A DNA stretch of 40,066 nt from Candidatus Poribacteria bacterium (GTDB lineage Bacteria > Abyssobacteria > SURF-5): NCBI GenBank assembly GCA_016215705.1, contig JACRIR010000083.1, positions 1-40,066 of the forward strand, written 5' to 3'. Positions 32,104-40,047 of the stretch are shown here, piece by piece. The translations under genes and the position numbers were made by a program. The notes beneath the pieces were generated by a model. It did not search any database. It worked only from the letters and a program-made list of their open reading frames with translations, and was not told the DNA's origin. Every line of letters starts with the position of its first letter. Positions within the stretch are counted from its first letter, which is position 1.

Positions 32104-32471
32104 GAACGGGAGGGAATCATAAATATTGAGCCGGAATCCGGAACTTGGAACCCGCGACCCCGCGTCTTGCGCAGCGCGTTGACTATTTTGGGTCCAATGA
32201 TTATAATTTCTTTATAGTGATAAGTAGTTGAATGGTGTTTAGAATTTGAAAATCGCCGTCGGCAAATCCTGACTGCATAATCGGGCAGGAACATAACGGA
32301 CAAATAGGGACAGAGAGTCTGTCTCGCAATTCGTCGGCAGAGCCGGTACGCCGCGTAGGGGTGTAGCATGCCGCGCCCTAAGAGACGATAGAGCGATTGC
32401 GGGGCAAGTCATATAGCCCCCGAAATGACGGGGCTGTCCCTCAAGAAGCGATATTGAGGAGGGAGAAATCA
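32104..32471. other. Intergenic region between divergent genes
   Basis: No gene is seen. It contains a plus-strand promoter (32179-32207) and fragments of dispersed words: GGGACAGAGAGTCTGTC near 32309, and GATTGCGGGGC near 32395, which is also found near 5017. Confidence 0.5.
32179..32207 (+). promoter_or_regulatory. Probable promoter of the tetR-like gene
   Basis: TTGACT (32179-32184) and TATAAT (32202-32207), 17-base spacer. The start codon is about 260 bases downstream, so the leader would be long. No clear palindromic operator for the regulator itself was recognised. Confidence 0.5.
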
Positions 32472-33104
32472 ATGGGTGTGGTCGAGAGAAAAGAACGCGA
32501 GAAGAAGGCTCGTCGGCAGGCAATACTGGACGCGGCGCGCGAGTGTTTTTTCAGGGACGGGTTCGAGACAACGACGATTTCTCGAATAGCCGATACCGTC
32601 GAGCTCAGCACAGGAACTCTGTACCTTTATTACAAGAATAAGGAAGAGATATACGTCTCGATCCTCGAGGAAGGCCTCGATATTCTTTATGCGCTTATGA
32701 AAGGCTCGGAGCGACCGGGGGCCGCGGCGAGAGATCTGCTCGTGGGGTACTCCGAAGCGTATTTCAGGTTCTACATAGATTACGGGCAGTATTTCGACGT
32801 GATGTTCTTCCTTCGGCGACCGGACAAGAAGATACTGCTCGAAGGTGAGTTGAAGGGAAAACTGGAGCAGAAATCGCTCGAGTGTCTCGGTCTTCTTGAA
32901 TCCGCCGTCAAGAAAGGGATTGCCGAGGGAGATTTCCGGATTGTCAGTCCATATGAGGCCAGCCGCGTGCTGTGGGGGACAATGAACGGGCTGATGCTCT
33001 TGCACGAAAAACGCACGGAGGAAATCACACGTCAGAAACTACCCAGGCTGATCGAAGTGGCGGTCTCGCTGCTCCTCGACGGCATCAGAGCGAAGAAGGG
33101 CTGA
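32472..33104 (+). CDS. TetR/AcrR family transcriptional regulator
   Basis: DNA-binding regulator of 210 residues. The N-terminal helix-turn-helix is clear (RQAILDAARECFFRDGFETT, then ISRIADTVELSTGTLYLYYKNKEEIY, about residues 13-58). The C-terminal ligand domain is about 150 residues, with YFRFYIDYGQYFDVMFFLRRP. ATG32472 has AGGAGGGAG (32456-32464) upstream; the frame opens earlier at 32397 without support. It converges with the efflux genes on the other strand and could control them or the divergent EIIA gene, but its target is not shown by sequence. The ligand is unknown. Confidence 0.92.
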   Translation: MGVVERKEREKKARRQAILDAARECFFRDGFETTTISRIADTVELSTGTLYLYYKNKEEIYVSILEEGLDILYALMKGSERPGAAARDLLVGYSEAYFRFYIDYGQYFDVMFFLRRPDKKILLEGELKGKLEQKSLECLGLLESAVKKGIAEGDFRIVSPYEASRVLWGTMNGLMLLHEKRTEEITRQKLPRLIEVAVSLLLDGIRAKKG

Positions 33105-33108
33105 ACAT

Positions 33109-33366
33109 TTATTGGGGTGAGGAATCAAGAAACCGCATGAGCACGTCGCGGTTTTTCTCGAGATACCGTTGCAGTTCACCTTCCGAAAGGCGGAAATGTT
33201 TCAGTGCAGACTCGATCTCTTTCTGCGCGGCGAGGTCATAATTCCCTTCGTGTTCGAGTCCTGCCTTGACGACGGCCAGCACAAAGAGCCATTCCTCCCT
33301 CACTTCGTTCTCTTTGCGCTCAGTCCATTTGCGCACGAATTTCTTGGTGTCAAATATTTTTCTCAA
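33109..33366 (-). CDS. Small charged protein of unknown function
   Basis: An 85-residue cytosolic protein, rich in Lys/Glu/Arg, with no signal peptide or membrane segment. Mostly helical by eye, with segments KKFVRKWTERKENEVREEWL and FRLSEGELQRYLEKNRDVLM. I do not recognise the family. The start is a TTG with AAGGTGAT a few bases upstream. It lies four bases from the tetR stop (convergent) and 109 bases downstream of the RND gene on the same strand, separated from it by hairpin copy 3. Coherent amino-acid composition supports a real gene, but this could be tested only by homologues. Confidence 0.55.
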   Translation of the reverse strand: MRKIFDTKKFVRKWTERKENEVREEWLFVLAVVKAGLEHEGNYDLAAQKEIESALKHFRLSEGELQRYLEKNRDVLMRFLDSSPQ

Positions 33367-33422
33367 GGGTAATCACCTTGTTCAGAGGTGTTTAGCCACA
33401 TCCCTTAATTCGGGGAAACCTT

Positions 33423-33471
33423 GCCGGAAATACGGGGACACCATGCGGCATGGTGTCCCCGTATTTCCGGC
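33423..33471. repeat. Hairpin family copy 3: 23-bp perfect arms, CGG loop
   Basis: Arms 33423-33445 and 33449-33471 are perfect reverse complements around CGG; the inner part is CGGGGACACCATG. It starts three bases after the RND stop codon at 33475 (minus strand), so the efflux transcript would carry it in its 3' end. There is no T-run, so it would act as a barrier to 3' decay or as a Rho-independent pause, not as a classic terminator. Confidence 0.9.
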
Positions 33472-33474
33472 CCA

Positions 33475-36400
33475 TCATTTCTTTGTCATGTCCGGTTTGG
33501 CGGTTGCTCCGCCTGCCGCCAACTCTCCGGGATGCAGTATCCGCATGAAGAGAAGGTATATGCGGTGAGCTACTGCATCGTTTATGTAGTACGCCGTCGG
33601 AACCACGAGAAGAGTAAGCACCGTGCCGAAAGTCAGCCCGCCGATGAGCGAAACCGCAAGGGGCCTTCTCATCTCAGAGCCTGAGCCGCCCATGACCGCC
33701 ATTGGCACAAGGCCCAGGATGGTGGTGAGGGTGGTCATCAGGATAGGTCTGAGTCGGGTGGCGCCGGCCTCTATAAGGGCTTGCTTGATTTCCATGCCCT
33801 TGACGCGCAGTTGGTTGACGTAATCGACCAACACGATTCCATTGTTCACTATGATGCCCGCGAGCATGATGATGCCGATTCCGGAGTTGACAGAAAGCGT
33901 CATTCCGCACAGGTATACTGCCCAGACGGCGCCCGTGAAGGCGAACGGGACTGTGAACATGATGGTGAACGGATGGATAAGCGATTCGAAACTTGCCGCC
34001 ATGATCATGTACACGAGGACGACGGCAAGCAGGAAAGCCAAGGTTAGCTGCGTCATCGAATCCCGCATGTCCTCGTACGAGCCTCCATAAGTAACATAGT
34101 AGCCCATCGGCAGGTCGAGCGAGGCAAGGCTCTTCTTGATATCGACCACCACGCTGTTGAGGTCGCGGTCGAGTGTGTTGCCTAGCAAGCTCACAGAGCG
34201 CTTCTGGTCATCGCGGAAAATTCTCACGGGTCCCGACCCGATTTCCGCCCGTGCCACGTCGGACAGCCGGATTTGGCTGCCTGTCGGAGTAGTCAAAGTA
34301 ATCGCGTTAAGATCGGGCACGCTGTCCCGGTTTGTCTCAGCGAGGCGAACACGGATGTCGATTTCCTCGCCCAGCTCTCTGTATTGGCTGGCGACAGTTC
34401 CGTCAACCGCTGCTTCCATCAGACGCGCGACGCGGGCGACCTCCATGCCGAGTTGCGCCATTCGCTCGCGGTCGAAACGCACCTGAATTTCGGGGCTTCC
34501 GAAGACGAAGGTTTCTTCGATGTCCACGAGCCCTTTCACTTTATTCATTCGTCTGGCGGCTTCGCTCGACAGTTTGCTTAGAACGTCGAGGTCCTTGCCG
34601 AATATTTTCACTTCGATCGGTTTGCCGCCGCTCGAACCCATCGAATGACTCTGCAAATTGACGAAGTTGTACTTTGTGACGCCGGGTATTTGGAGGGCCC
34701 GATTGCGAATGTCGTCATTCACTTGCTCGACCGTTCTGGTCCTCTTCGATTGATCGTGCAGGTTGATGATAATCATCGCGCGTTTGCTGTCAAGTGTTTC
34801 TTCACCGCCGCTGTCATCGGAGAGGCCGATGATCGCGTTCTCGTCTTTCACCTCGGGTGTCTTGAGGATCAGGTTCTCGATTCGCGCAGTAATCTTGTCG
34901 GTTTCTTCGAGCCTTGTTCCGCGCGGCAGCTCGATCTCGACCATGAATGTTTCGTCATTCGCTGTGGGCATGAACTCTTTGGGCATTACAATTATTATGT
35001 AGACGCTTGCCAACCAGAGCGCATTCGCCGCCGTGAGAGTGACAAACTTATGGTCCAGGACCCATGCGATCAGTTTCTTGTATATTTTCTTTGCTCCCGA
35101 GAACAAGCCGATCTGTTTCTCTCCGCTTTCCCGGATCGAGAGGAGCTTCGACGCCATCATAGGCACAAGGGTGACGGCGACAAAGAGGGATGCGCAGAGC
35201 GAGAAAGTCACCGTCAGCGCGAGGTCACGAAATATGCGCGCGGCGAGCCCTTGAGTGAACACGATCGGAACGAATACGCCGACTGTCGTCAGCGTGGAGG
35301 CTGCGATCGCCATTCCGACTTCGCCGGCGCCCCGGCTCGCGGCCGTCATCCGGTCTTCGCCTTTTTCCTGCATATGGCGGAAAGTATTCTCGAGGACGAC
35401 AATCGCGTTGTCCACCAACATTCCCACGGCGAGAGTAAGCCCGCCCAGCGAAATCATGTTTATGGTCATGCCGGTAAGGAACATAGGCAGAAACGAAGCC
35501 AGCAGGGATATGGGAATGGCAAGCCCGATAATGAGGACAGGTCTGATATGGTGAAGAAACATATACAGAACGATTATGGTGAGGACACCGCCCCATGCGA
35601 GGCTTGACCAGACGTCTCCGATGGCGCGGTTGATATAATCGGCGGTATCGAAGCTCTTGCTGATTTCGAGGCCGGGCGGGAGATGGGGTTTGAGTTCCTC
35701 GATTTTCTCCCACACGCGTCTCGATATCTGAACCGTATTGCCTCCGGATTGTTTAATGACAAAGAGTTGCGCCGACGGCTTCAGGTTGGCGCGAGCGTAA
35801 ACCGGGTCTTCGCCGTACGTGTCGTATACTTTCGCGACGTCCTTGAGACGGAAGGTGTTTCCGCTTCTCGCGCCAAGCACGATATTCTCGATTTCACCTA
35901 CGTTGTCGAATTCGCCTAGTGCGCGGACCAGATAATCCTTGTATCCCTCTTTCAGGTTCCCGACTGAAAGGTTATAGTTCTCGCCTTTGAGCCTGTACAC
36001 GACGGTGTCCAACGCCATGCCGGCCGCCGTCAGCTTGTCCTGATCTACCGCCACGAGTATCTCGCGAGGAGGCCCTCCAAAGATCATGACGTCGGCAACG
36101 CCTTCGACGCCTGCGAGCGGGTCCTCGAGATAGTCTTCGGTGATTTTCTCGAGTTGAGCCCGGCTATTGCCTTCGCCCGAGATATTCATGCCCATCAAAG
36201 GGATATCGGTGGGATCAAACCTGGCGATGAGCGGTCTCTCCGCGTCGTCGGGATACGCAAAGTCGGGAATCTGGTCGAGTTCCTCGCGGATGCTCTGGAC
36301 AGCAAGGTCCATGTTCGTGCCCCATTCGAACTCGAGCGTGATGATCGAGGCGCTGCGTTCGGATCTCGAACGGATTTCCTTTACGCCGTCGACACGGCTG

Positions 36401-36612
36401 ACGGCCCCTTCGATCAGCTTCGTGATAGAGTTCTCGATTTCCTCGGGGCCGACTCCTTCGTATTCGGTGAAAACGGTGGCGACGGGGAATTTGAGATCGG
36501 GCAATAGGTCTATCGGGATTCTGAAAAAAGCGGCTGTGCCGAGCACGATGATGACAAGAGTCATCATCGTGGCAGCGACCGCGCGTCGAACGGAAAAATC
36601 TACCAGGTACAC
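33475..36612 (-). CDS. RND family efflux transporter, inner-membrane permease
   Basis: Proton-driven pump of the AcrB/HAE1-like RND superfamily, 1045 residues with the 12-helix, two-large-loop layout. N-terminus MYLVDFSVRRAVAATMM, then FFRIPIDLLPDLKFPV. The helix-4 relay reads GMLVDNAIVVLEN: one aspartate is kept but the second Asp of AcrB (408) is Asn. The helix-10 lysine of AcrB (940) is also Asn in IIVNNGIVLVDY. The same pattern is seen in many non-enterobacterial RND pumps (from memory). It is coupled to the adaptor gene 6 bases upstream. No TolC-type outer-membrane channel is in the window. Substrates are unknown. Confidence 0.95.
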   Translation of the reverse strand: MYLVDFSVRRAVAATMMTLVIIVLGTAAFFRIPIDLLPDLKFPVATVFTEYEGVGPEEIENSITKLIEGAVSRVDGVKEIRSRSERSASIITLEFEWGTNMDLAVQSIREELDQIPDFAYPDDAERPLIARFDPTDIPLMGMNISGEGNSRAQLEKITEDYLEDPLAGVEGVADVMIFGGPPREILVAVDQDKLTAAGMALDTVVYRLKGENYNLSVGNLKEGYKDYLVRALGEFDNVGEIENIVLGARSGNTFRLKDVAKVYDTYGEDPVYARANLKPSAQLFVIKQSGGNTVQISRRVWEKIEELKPHLPPGLEISKSFDTADYINRAIGDVWSSLAWGGVLTIIVLYMFLHHIRPVLIIGLAIPISLLASFLPMFLTGMTINMISLGGLTLAVGMLVDNAIVVLENTFRHMQEKGEDRMTAASRGAGEVGMAIAASTLTTVGVFVPIVFTQGLAARIFRDLALTVTFSLCASLFVAVTLVPMMASKLLSIRESGEKQIGLFSGAKKIYKKLIAWVLDHKFVTLTAANALWLASVYIIIVMPKEFMPTANDETFMVEIELPRGTRLEETDKITARIENLILKTPEVKDENAIIGLSDDSGGEETLDSKRAMIIINLHDQSKRTRTVEQVNDDIRNRALQIPGVTKYNFVNLQSHSMGSSGGKPIEVKIFGKDLDVLSKLSSEAARRMNKVKGLVDIEETFVFGSPEIQVRFDRERMAQLGMEVARVARLMEAAVDGTVASQYRELGEEIDIRVRLAETNRDSVPDLNAITLTTPTGSQIRLSDVARAEIGSGPVRIFRDDQKRSVSLLGNTLDRDLNSVVVDIKKSLASLDLPMGYYVTYGGSYEDMRDSMTQLTLAFLLAVVLVYMIMAASFESLIHPFTIMFTVPFAFTGAVWAVYLCGMTLSVNSGIGIIMLAGIIVNNGIVLVDYVNQLRVKGMEIKQALIEAGATRLRPILMTTLTTILGLVPMAVMGGSGSEMRRPLAVSLIGGLTFGTVLTLLVVPTAYYINDAVAHRIYLLFMRILHPGELAAGGATAKPDMTKK

Positions 36613-36618
36613 TTTACA

Positions 36619-37749
36619 TTACTCCCCGGACACCTTGACCAGTGCGTCCTGTGCGAGACCGTATGCGCCCTCGATAACGACTTGTTCACCTTCGGAAGGA
36701 CCGCTGAGAATCTCCACCTTATCGGTTTCCACGAATCCGGGAACGGTATCCAACCGTTTGATGCGCCCGCCTCTGACTGCCACCACGAGATATTTCCCTT
36801 CTTCCTCGAGCAAGGCCGCCTTCGGGACCACAAGCGCGTCCTGATGGAAGTCCACCACGATATTCGCCCTTGCGAACATGCCGGGTTTGAGAAGTTCCTG
36901 CGGATTGGCGATCCCGATTGTCACCTTGAATGTTCGGGTTGCGGCATCTATGGAGGGTTGCACTTTCTTCACCTTTCCGGTGAAGTTCATGTCCGGATAA
37001 CCGTCAACGATTATGGTTGCCGATTGGCCGAGTTTCACGTCTGAAAAGCGCTTGTCGCTAACGCCGACCTCGATATCCACCGTGCTGATATCGGCTACTT
37101 CCAACAGTGGTTGACCCGGCGCGACGCGCTCGCCGAGGCAGCAATACTTGTGCGTCACTGTTCCAGCGAACGGGGCCGTCACATTGGCGTTGTCGAGCTG
37201 ATTCTGGGCAAGCCCCATGTCTGCTTTGGCCTGTTTCACCGCAGCCTCTGCGACGTCAAACCCGCTTTTTGCAAGGTCAAATTGTTGTTGAGAAGCGATC
37301 CCTTTTTCAAAAAGTTCCCGGGCTCGCGCCCAGTCGGTTTTCGCCTTCGAGAAATTGGCTTCGGCCATCGCGACGGCGGCTTCGGCTTGATTCCTGGTGA
37401 GCACGAAGTCGGTCTTTTCCAGTTTAGCAAGCGTTTGGCCGGCCTTAACCCTATCGCCTTCTTCCACGAGCACTTCCTCGAGTTTCCCGGGAATCTTTGC
37501 GCTGACCTTCGCCTGGTTCAACGCCAAGACTGCGCCGACCGCATTTATGGTCGATTTGATGCTCGCCCGGACCACAGGGGCGACTTTAACGCTCACGGCG
37601 AATTCGGATTTCGGTTCGGATTTCGATTGGGAGGCGACCGCCGGCTTCTCGTTGTTTTTGGAGCATCCGGAGAGAAACGCTGCGGCGCCAATTGCAAGGA
37701 TGCACAATCCAATGGGGATTGACATCCGTGATATCGAGATTCTCGGCAT
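36619..37749 (-). CDS. RND periplasmic adaptor lipoprotein (HlyD/AcrA family)
   Basis: Membrane-fusion protein linking the RND pump to an outer-membrane channel. From ATG37749 it has 376 residues: a lipoprotein signal ending in AAAFLSGC, then a biotinyl-lipoyl-like half motif (KVSAKIPGKLEEVLVEEGDRV split by the hairpin), a coiled-coil hairpin (LTRNQAEAAVAMAEANFSKA to QQQFDLAKSGFDVAEAAVKQ), the second lipoyl half (ANVTAPFAGTVTHKYCCLGE) and beta-barrel and proximal domains. An ATG at 37803 or 37773 would lengthen the N-terminus ahead of the signal and is less likely. The pump gene follows after 6 bases and marR lies upstream on the same strand. Confidence 0.94.
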   Translation of the reverse strand: MPRISISRMSIPIGLCILAIGAAAFLSGCSKNNEKPAVASQSKSEPKSEFAVSVKVAPVVRASIKSTINAVGAVLALNQAKVSAKIPGKLEEVLVEEGDRVKAGQTLAKLEKTDFVLTRNQAEAAVAMAEANFSKAKTDWARARELFEKGIASQQQFDLAKSGFDVAEAAVKQAKADMGLAQNQLDNANVTAPFAGTVTHKYCCLGERVAPGQPLLEVADISTVDIEVGVSDKRFSDVKLGQSATIIVDGYPDMNFTGKVKKVQPSIDAATRTFKVTIGIANPQELLKPGMFARANIVVDFHQDALVVPKAALLEEEGKYLVVAVRGGRIKRLDTVPGFVETDKVEILSGPSEGEQVVIEGAYGLAQDALVKVSGE

Positions 37750-37803
37750 AATAAGACGACCCCTTTCCCCCATGCTCAAGCCATAAAACTCGAGCAGACC
37801 CAA

Positions 37804-37823
37804 TCTCTGTCAGGTAACAGAGA
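37804..37823. promoter_or_regulatory. Inverted repeat upstream of the adaptor gene (1)
   Basis: TCTCTGT (37804-37810) and ACAGAGA (37817-37823) are perfect 7-bp arms around six bases, about 55 bases before the adaptor start codon. It could be an operator or a leader hairpin. Confidence 0.4.
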
Positions 37824-37848
37824 AATACCAACTTTTAACTATCAATAT

Positions 37849-37866
37849 ATCAGAACGAGGTCTGAT
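37849..37866. promoter_or_regulatory. Inverted repeat upstream of the adaptor gene (2)
   Basis: ATCAGA and TCTGAT are perfect 6-bp arms around ACGAGG. The AT-rich stretch between 37830 and 37850 could hold a minus-strand -10 region. This is a candidate binding site for the MarR or TetR regulator. Confidence 0.4.
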
Positions 37867-37940
37867 TTGCAATCCTCATTCTCGTGGATCAAGGACAAAG
37901 ATTCAGATTCCTCCGACGGACCTTGCTTTCTTGGGCACCT

Positions 37941-37989
37941 AACTTTTGACCTTCAGCTTTGGATTTTCGACCTTGGACTTTGGACTCTT
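37941..37989 (+). repeat. Degenerate 7-bp tandem repeat
   Basis: Seven heptads in register: AACTTTT, GACCTTC, AGCTTTG, GATTTTC, GACCTTG, GACTTTG, GACTCTT. It is related on the opposite strand to 2369-2410. It ends just before the marR stop codon at 37994. Confidence 0.65.
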
Positions 37990-37993
37990 GCGT

Positions 37994-38434
37994 TCATTGC
38001 TGTTCCAAAGCCATCACGATTTTTTCCACCAGCACGGCAGCCTGTTGTCGCTCCGATTCTGTGAGCAAGCCCATGATGCTGTCGATGATTCTTCGGTGAA
38101 ACTCCTCGTGAAGCTTGTTTGCTTTCGTGCCGAGAGGGGTCAGGCTCACACGGACGACACGCCGATCCTTTTCGTTGCGGGTCTTCTTTACGTATCCCTT
38201 CTTCTCGAGTTTGTCGATCATGAAGGTGATAGTTCCTCGGGTCACGCGGCCGCGCTGCGCGAGTTCAGACATTCTCGGAGATGCGAGTCTGCCTATAAGG
38301 GCAATCGTGTGCAACTCACTTATGGTAAGGCTTATCAACTGTCCCTTGCTGAGCGTAAAGCGCTCAAGCAGCGGCAGGTTTTCGGCCATTCGAGTCAGGT
38401 GATCGTTGACTATCTCGGTCGAGTGGTCGGTCAT
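37994..38434 (-). CDS. MarR family transcriptional regulator
   Basis: Winged-helix regulator of 146 residues. The DNA-binding part reads LTISELHTIALIG, RMSELAQRGRVTRGTITFMI as recognition region, and the wing EKKGYVKKTRNEKDRRVVRV, the typical MarR wing motif. A C-terminal helix (LTESERQQAAVLVEKIV) forms the dimer. ATG38434 (MTDHSTEIV) is chosen; a TTG at 38473 would add 13 residues but would cover the proposed operator. It is upstream of the RND adaptor and pump on the same strand and likely represses them and itself. Its effector is unknown. Confidence 0.93.
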   Translation of the reverse strand: MTDHSTEIVNDHLTRMAENLPLLERFTLSKGQLISLTISELHTIALIGRLASPRMSELAQRGRVTRGTITFMIDKLEKKGYVKKTRNEKDRRVVRVSLTPLGTKANKLHEEFHRRIIDSIMGLLTESERQQAAVLVEKIVMALEQQ

Positions 38435-38469
38435 ACAGTTGTTTCTTTCAGGTACTATTCGGTGGCGCG

Positions 38470-38483
38470 TCAAACAAGTTTGA
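38470..38483. promoter_or_regulatory. Candidate MarR operator
   Basis: TCAAAC and GTTTGA are perfect 6-bp arms around AA. A second imperfect palindrome, AGTTTGATAATTGAACT, overlaps it and runs to about 38494. Both lie just downstream of the -10 box of the marR promoter, where binding would block transcription. Confidence 0.5.
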
Positions 38484-38494
38484 TAATTGAACTA

Positions 38495-38523
38495 ATTCTA
38501 GCATCACATTGCCGTGTTGTCAA
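38495..38523 (-). promoter_or_regulatory. Promoter of the marR gene
   Basis: On the minus strand TTGACA (38523-38518) and TAGAAT (38500-38495) with a 17-base spacer. The predicted start near 38488 lies within the candidate operator, consistent with autoregulation. It may also drive the adaptor and pump genes. Confidence 0.65.
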
Positions 38524-38688
38524 GCGCAAAAGAAACCTTGGGAACACGAATGTCACGAATTGCGAAGCGCGGGACGAATGACGCGAATGGAAAAGAAGAA
38601 GCCGCGATCACGAGTCTTTCGTTTCCGGGTAGATCCCCGATCGGAGTCGAGGACATGTTTTGGATTTTGGATTGAAAAGAACAAGGGA

Positions 38689-38718
38689 CACGAATGGCCA
38701 CGAATGGCCAGAATGCAC
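38689..38718 (+). repeat. 10-bp tandem repeat CACGAATGGC
   Basis: Two exact units CACGAATGGC followed by a diverged CAGAATGCAC. Related words (GAACACGAATG, ATGACGCGAATGG) are found at 38540-38590 and 39034-39052. Confidence 0.5.
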
Positions 38719-38844
38719 AAAGAGGGGTGGAAACGGCAAGAATTCATAGGTAATTTCTCCGTCCTTCGTTTGTAAGTTTTTGGCGCACAGGGATATGACA
38801 CAAATGACACAAGCATGACACAAAGCCGGGAGCAAGAACAAACA

Positions 38845-38879
38845 GGGGAAAGGCGAAAGGGCAAAGGCGTAAGGGAATG
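38845..38879 (+). repeat. 7-bp tandem repeat of GGCGAAA type
   Basis: Heptads in register: GGGGAAA, GGCGAAA, GGGCAAA, GGCGTAA, GGGAATG. Same word family as the nadC 3' end. Confidence 0.6.
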
Positions 38880-39190
38880 TGCAAGTAGGCCAGTGACAAT
38901 GGCTTCGGGAGTCTGAAGATAGACAAAATGGCGCGGTTTTTTGAAGAAATATGACGCATATGACGCAAATGACACAAGAAATCGATGTTTCGTTTAGAAA
39001 TTTTTGGAGTGGAGTAGTCCGAAAGGGATTGGGAACACGAATGGCGCGAATCGTGAAGCGTGGGAGGAATGACACTACGAATACATGCATTTTGGACTGA
39101 AGAAGAAAAGGGGAACCGCGGAGGTCGCGAAGGAGCGCAGAGGAGTAGTCGAAAAGGAGGCAACGGAGATTCCGCGAAACGCGGGACTTC

Positions 39191-39206
39191 CCCCGCTGAA
39201 GCGGGG
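39191..39206. repeat. Small hairpin CCCCGCT-GA-AGCGGGG
   Basis: Seven-base perfect arms around GA, inside the repeat-rich region. No T-run follows. Confidence 0.5.
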
Positions 39207-39277
39207 TCAGCCATGCAGATGAACGCGGATGCCACGACATCGGATTCATTGCATATTTCCTGAGCCACAGCGCGGCG

Positions 39278-39290
39278 CAGCCGCAACCAA
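39278..39290 (-). repeat. Dispersed word TGGTTGCGGCTGC, inverted partial copy
   Basis: The minus strand reads TGGTTGCGGCTGC, a partial match to the 18-base word at 4298 and 24281. Confidence 0.4.
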
Positions 39291-39856
39291 AACCGAAGAA
39301 GAAAAAGAAACAGGGAATCCGCTGATTTCGCAGATTGCGCGGATTTTTGAAGAAGAAGAAGAAGAAAGCATTCTCAGCCACAGATGACCCGGAAGGACAC
39401 AGATTCCAAGAAAAGGAAAAAGAGGACATGACCCGCTGATTTGGGCTGATTTTCGCAGATTCTTTAGAAGAAGAGGACAAGAAATCCAGACAGAAATTCA
39501 CGATTCTCAACGTGAGTAGTACAGAGGGCGCAGAGTTCACCGAGGAATTCTCTTTTGGCGGTTGAACGGGCGTATCCCAGCGAAGCTGAGAAGCGGCCCG
39601 TGGAGCGGTCGGGTTGCAGTTGAAGCGGGTTGTTACTCCGATGCTCTTCTTTATCAGCATATCATTCATGTTGCATTCCTTGGTGCGCCCGGTGATCTCT
39701 GTGGCAAACAAGTTTCTTTCCTGATGCTTATGATACATGCTGGCGGGAGGTCGAGCAACGAACTTTTTGTTAATTTTTGGGCGAATCACAGAAGTGGTTC
39801 ATAGTTCGTGGTTTATGGTTGAGAACAGATTTTGGAAGGAAAGAGTGATCCACGAA

Positions 39857-39877
39857 GGGCAAAGGCGAAAGGGAGAA
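39857..39877 (+). repeat. Short 7-bp tandem repeat of GGCGAAA type
   Basis: Three heptads: GGGCAAA, GGCGAAA, GGGAGAA. Confidence 0.5.
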
Positions 39878-39885
39878 GAATAGTG

Positions 39886-39920
39886 TGAAGTGCCTAAAGT
39901 GAGCTAAAGTGTCTAAAGTC
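39886..39920 (+). repeat. 9- to 10-bp tandem repeat of GTGCCTAAA type
   Basis: Units GTGCCTAAA, GTGAGCTAAA, GTGTCTAAA follow each other, ending in GTC. Confidence 0.5.
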
Positions 39921-40006
39921 ATGGTTTGAAGAAGTATTGCATGATGCAGAAGAAAAGGCTGACGGGGGCCTCGCGAGGCGGAGTGATACATGGCGACATT
40001 TTGTTG

Positions 40007-40047
40007 GAAAATCGGGGACACGATGAGGCATCATGTCCCCGATTTTC
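40007..40047. repeat. Hairpin family copy 4, AGG loop
   Basis: Arms 40007-40025 (GAAAATCGGGGACACGATG) and 40029-40047 pair over 19 positions with one mismatch (40021/40033) around AGG. The outer arm resembles copy 2. Confidence 0.85.

Noticed and set aside
34645-35607. Plus-strand open frame of 320 codons opposite the RND pump
   Set aside because: Mirror of strongly conserved RND helices; no independent start signal or motif.
38608-39789. Long minus-strand open frame of 393 codons
   Set aside because: Low-complexity translation rich in Phe, Ser, Pro and Cys, no ribosome-binding site, no domain motif, and it lies in short-period repeats with a purine bias that removes stop codons on the other strand.
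38689-39920. CRISPR array
   Set aside because: The repeats are short (7-10 bp), degenerate and contiguous without unique spacers of constant length.
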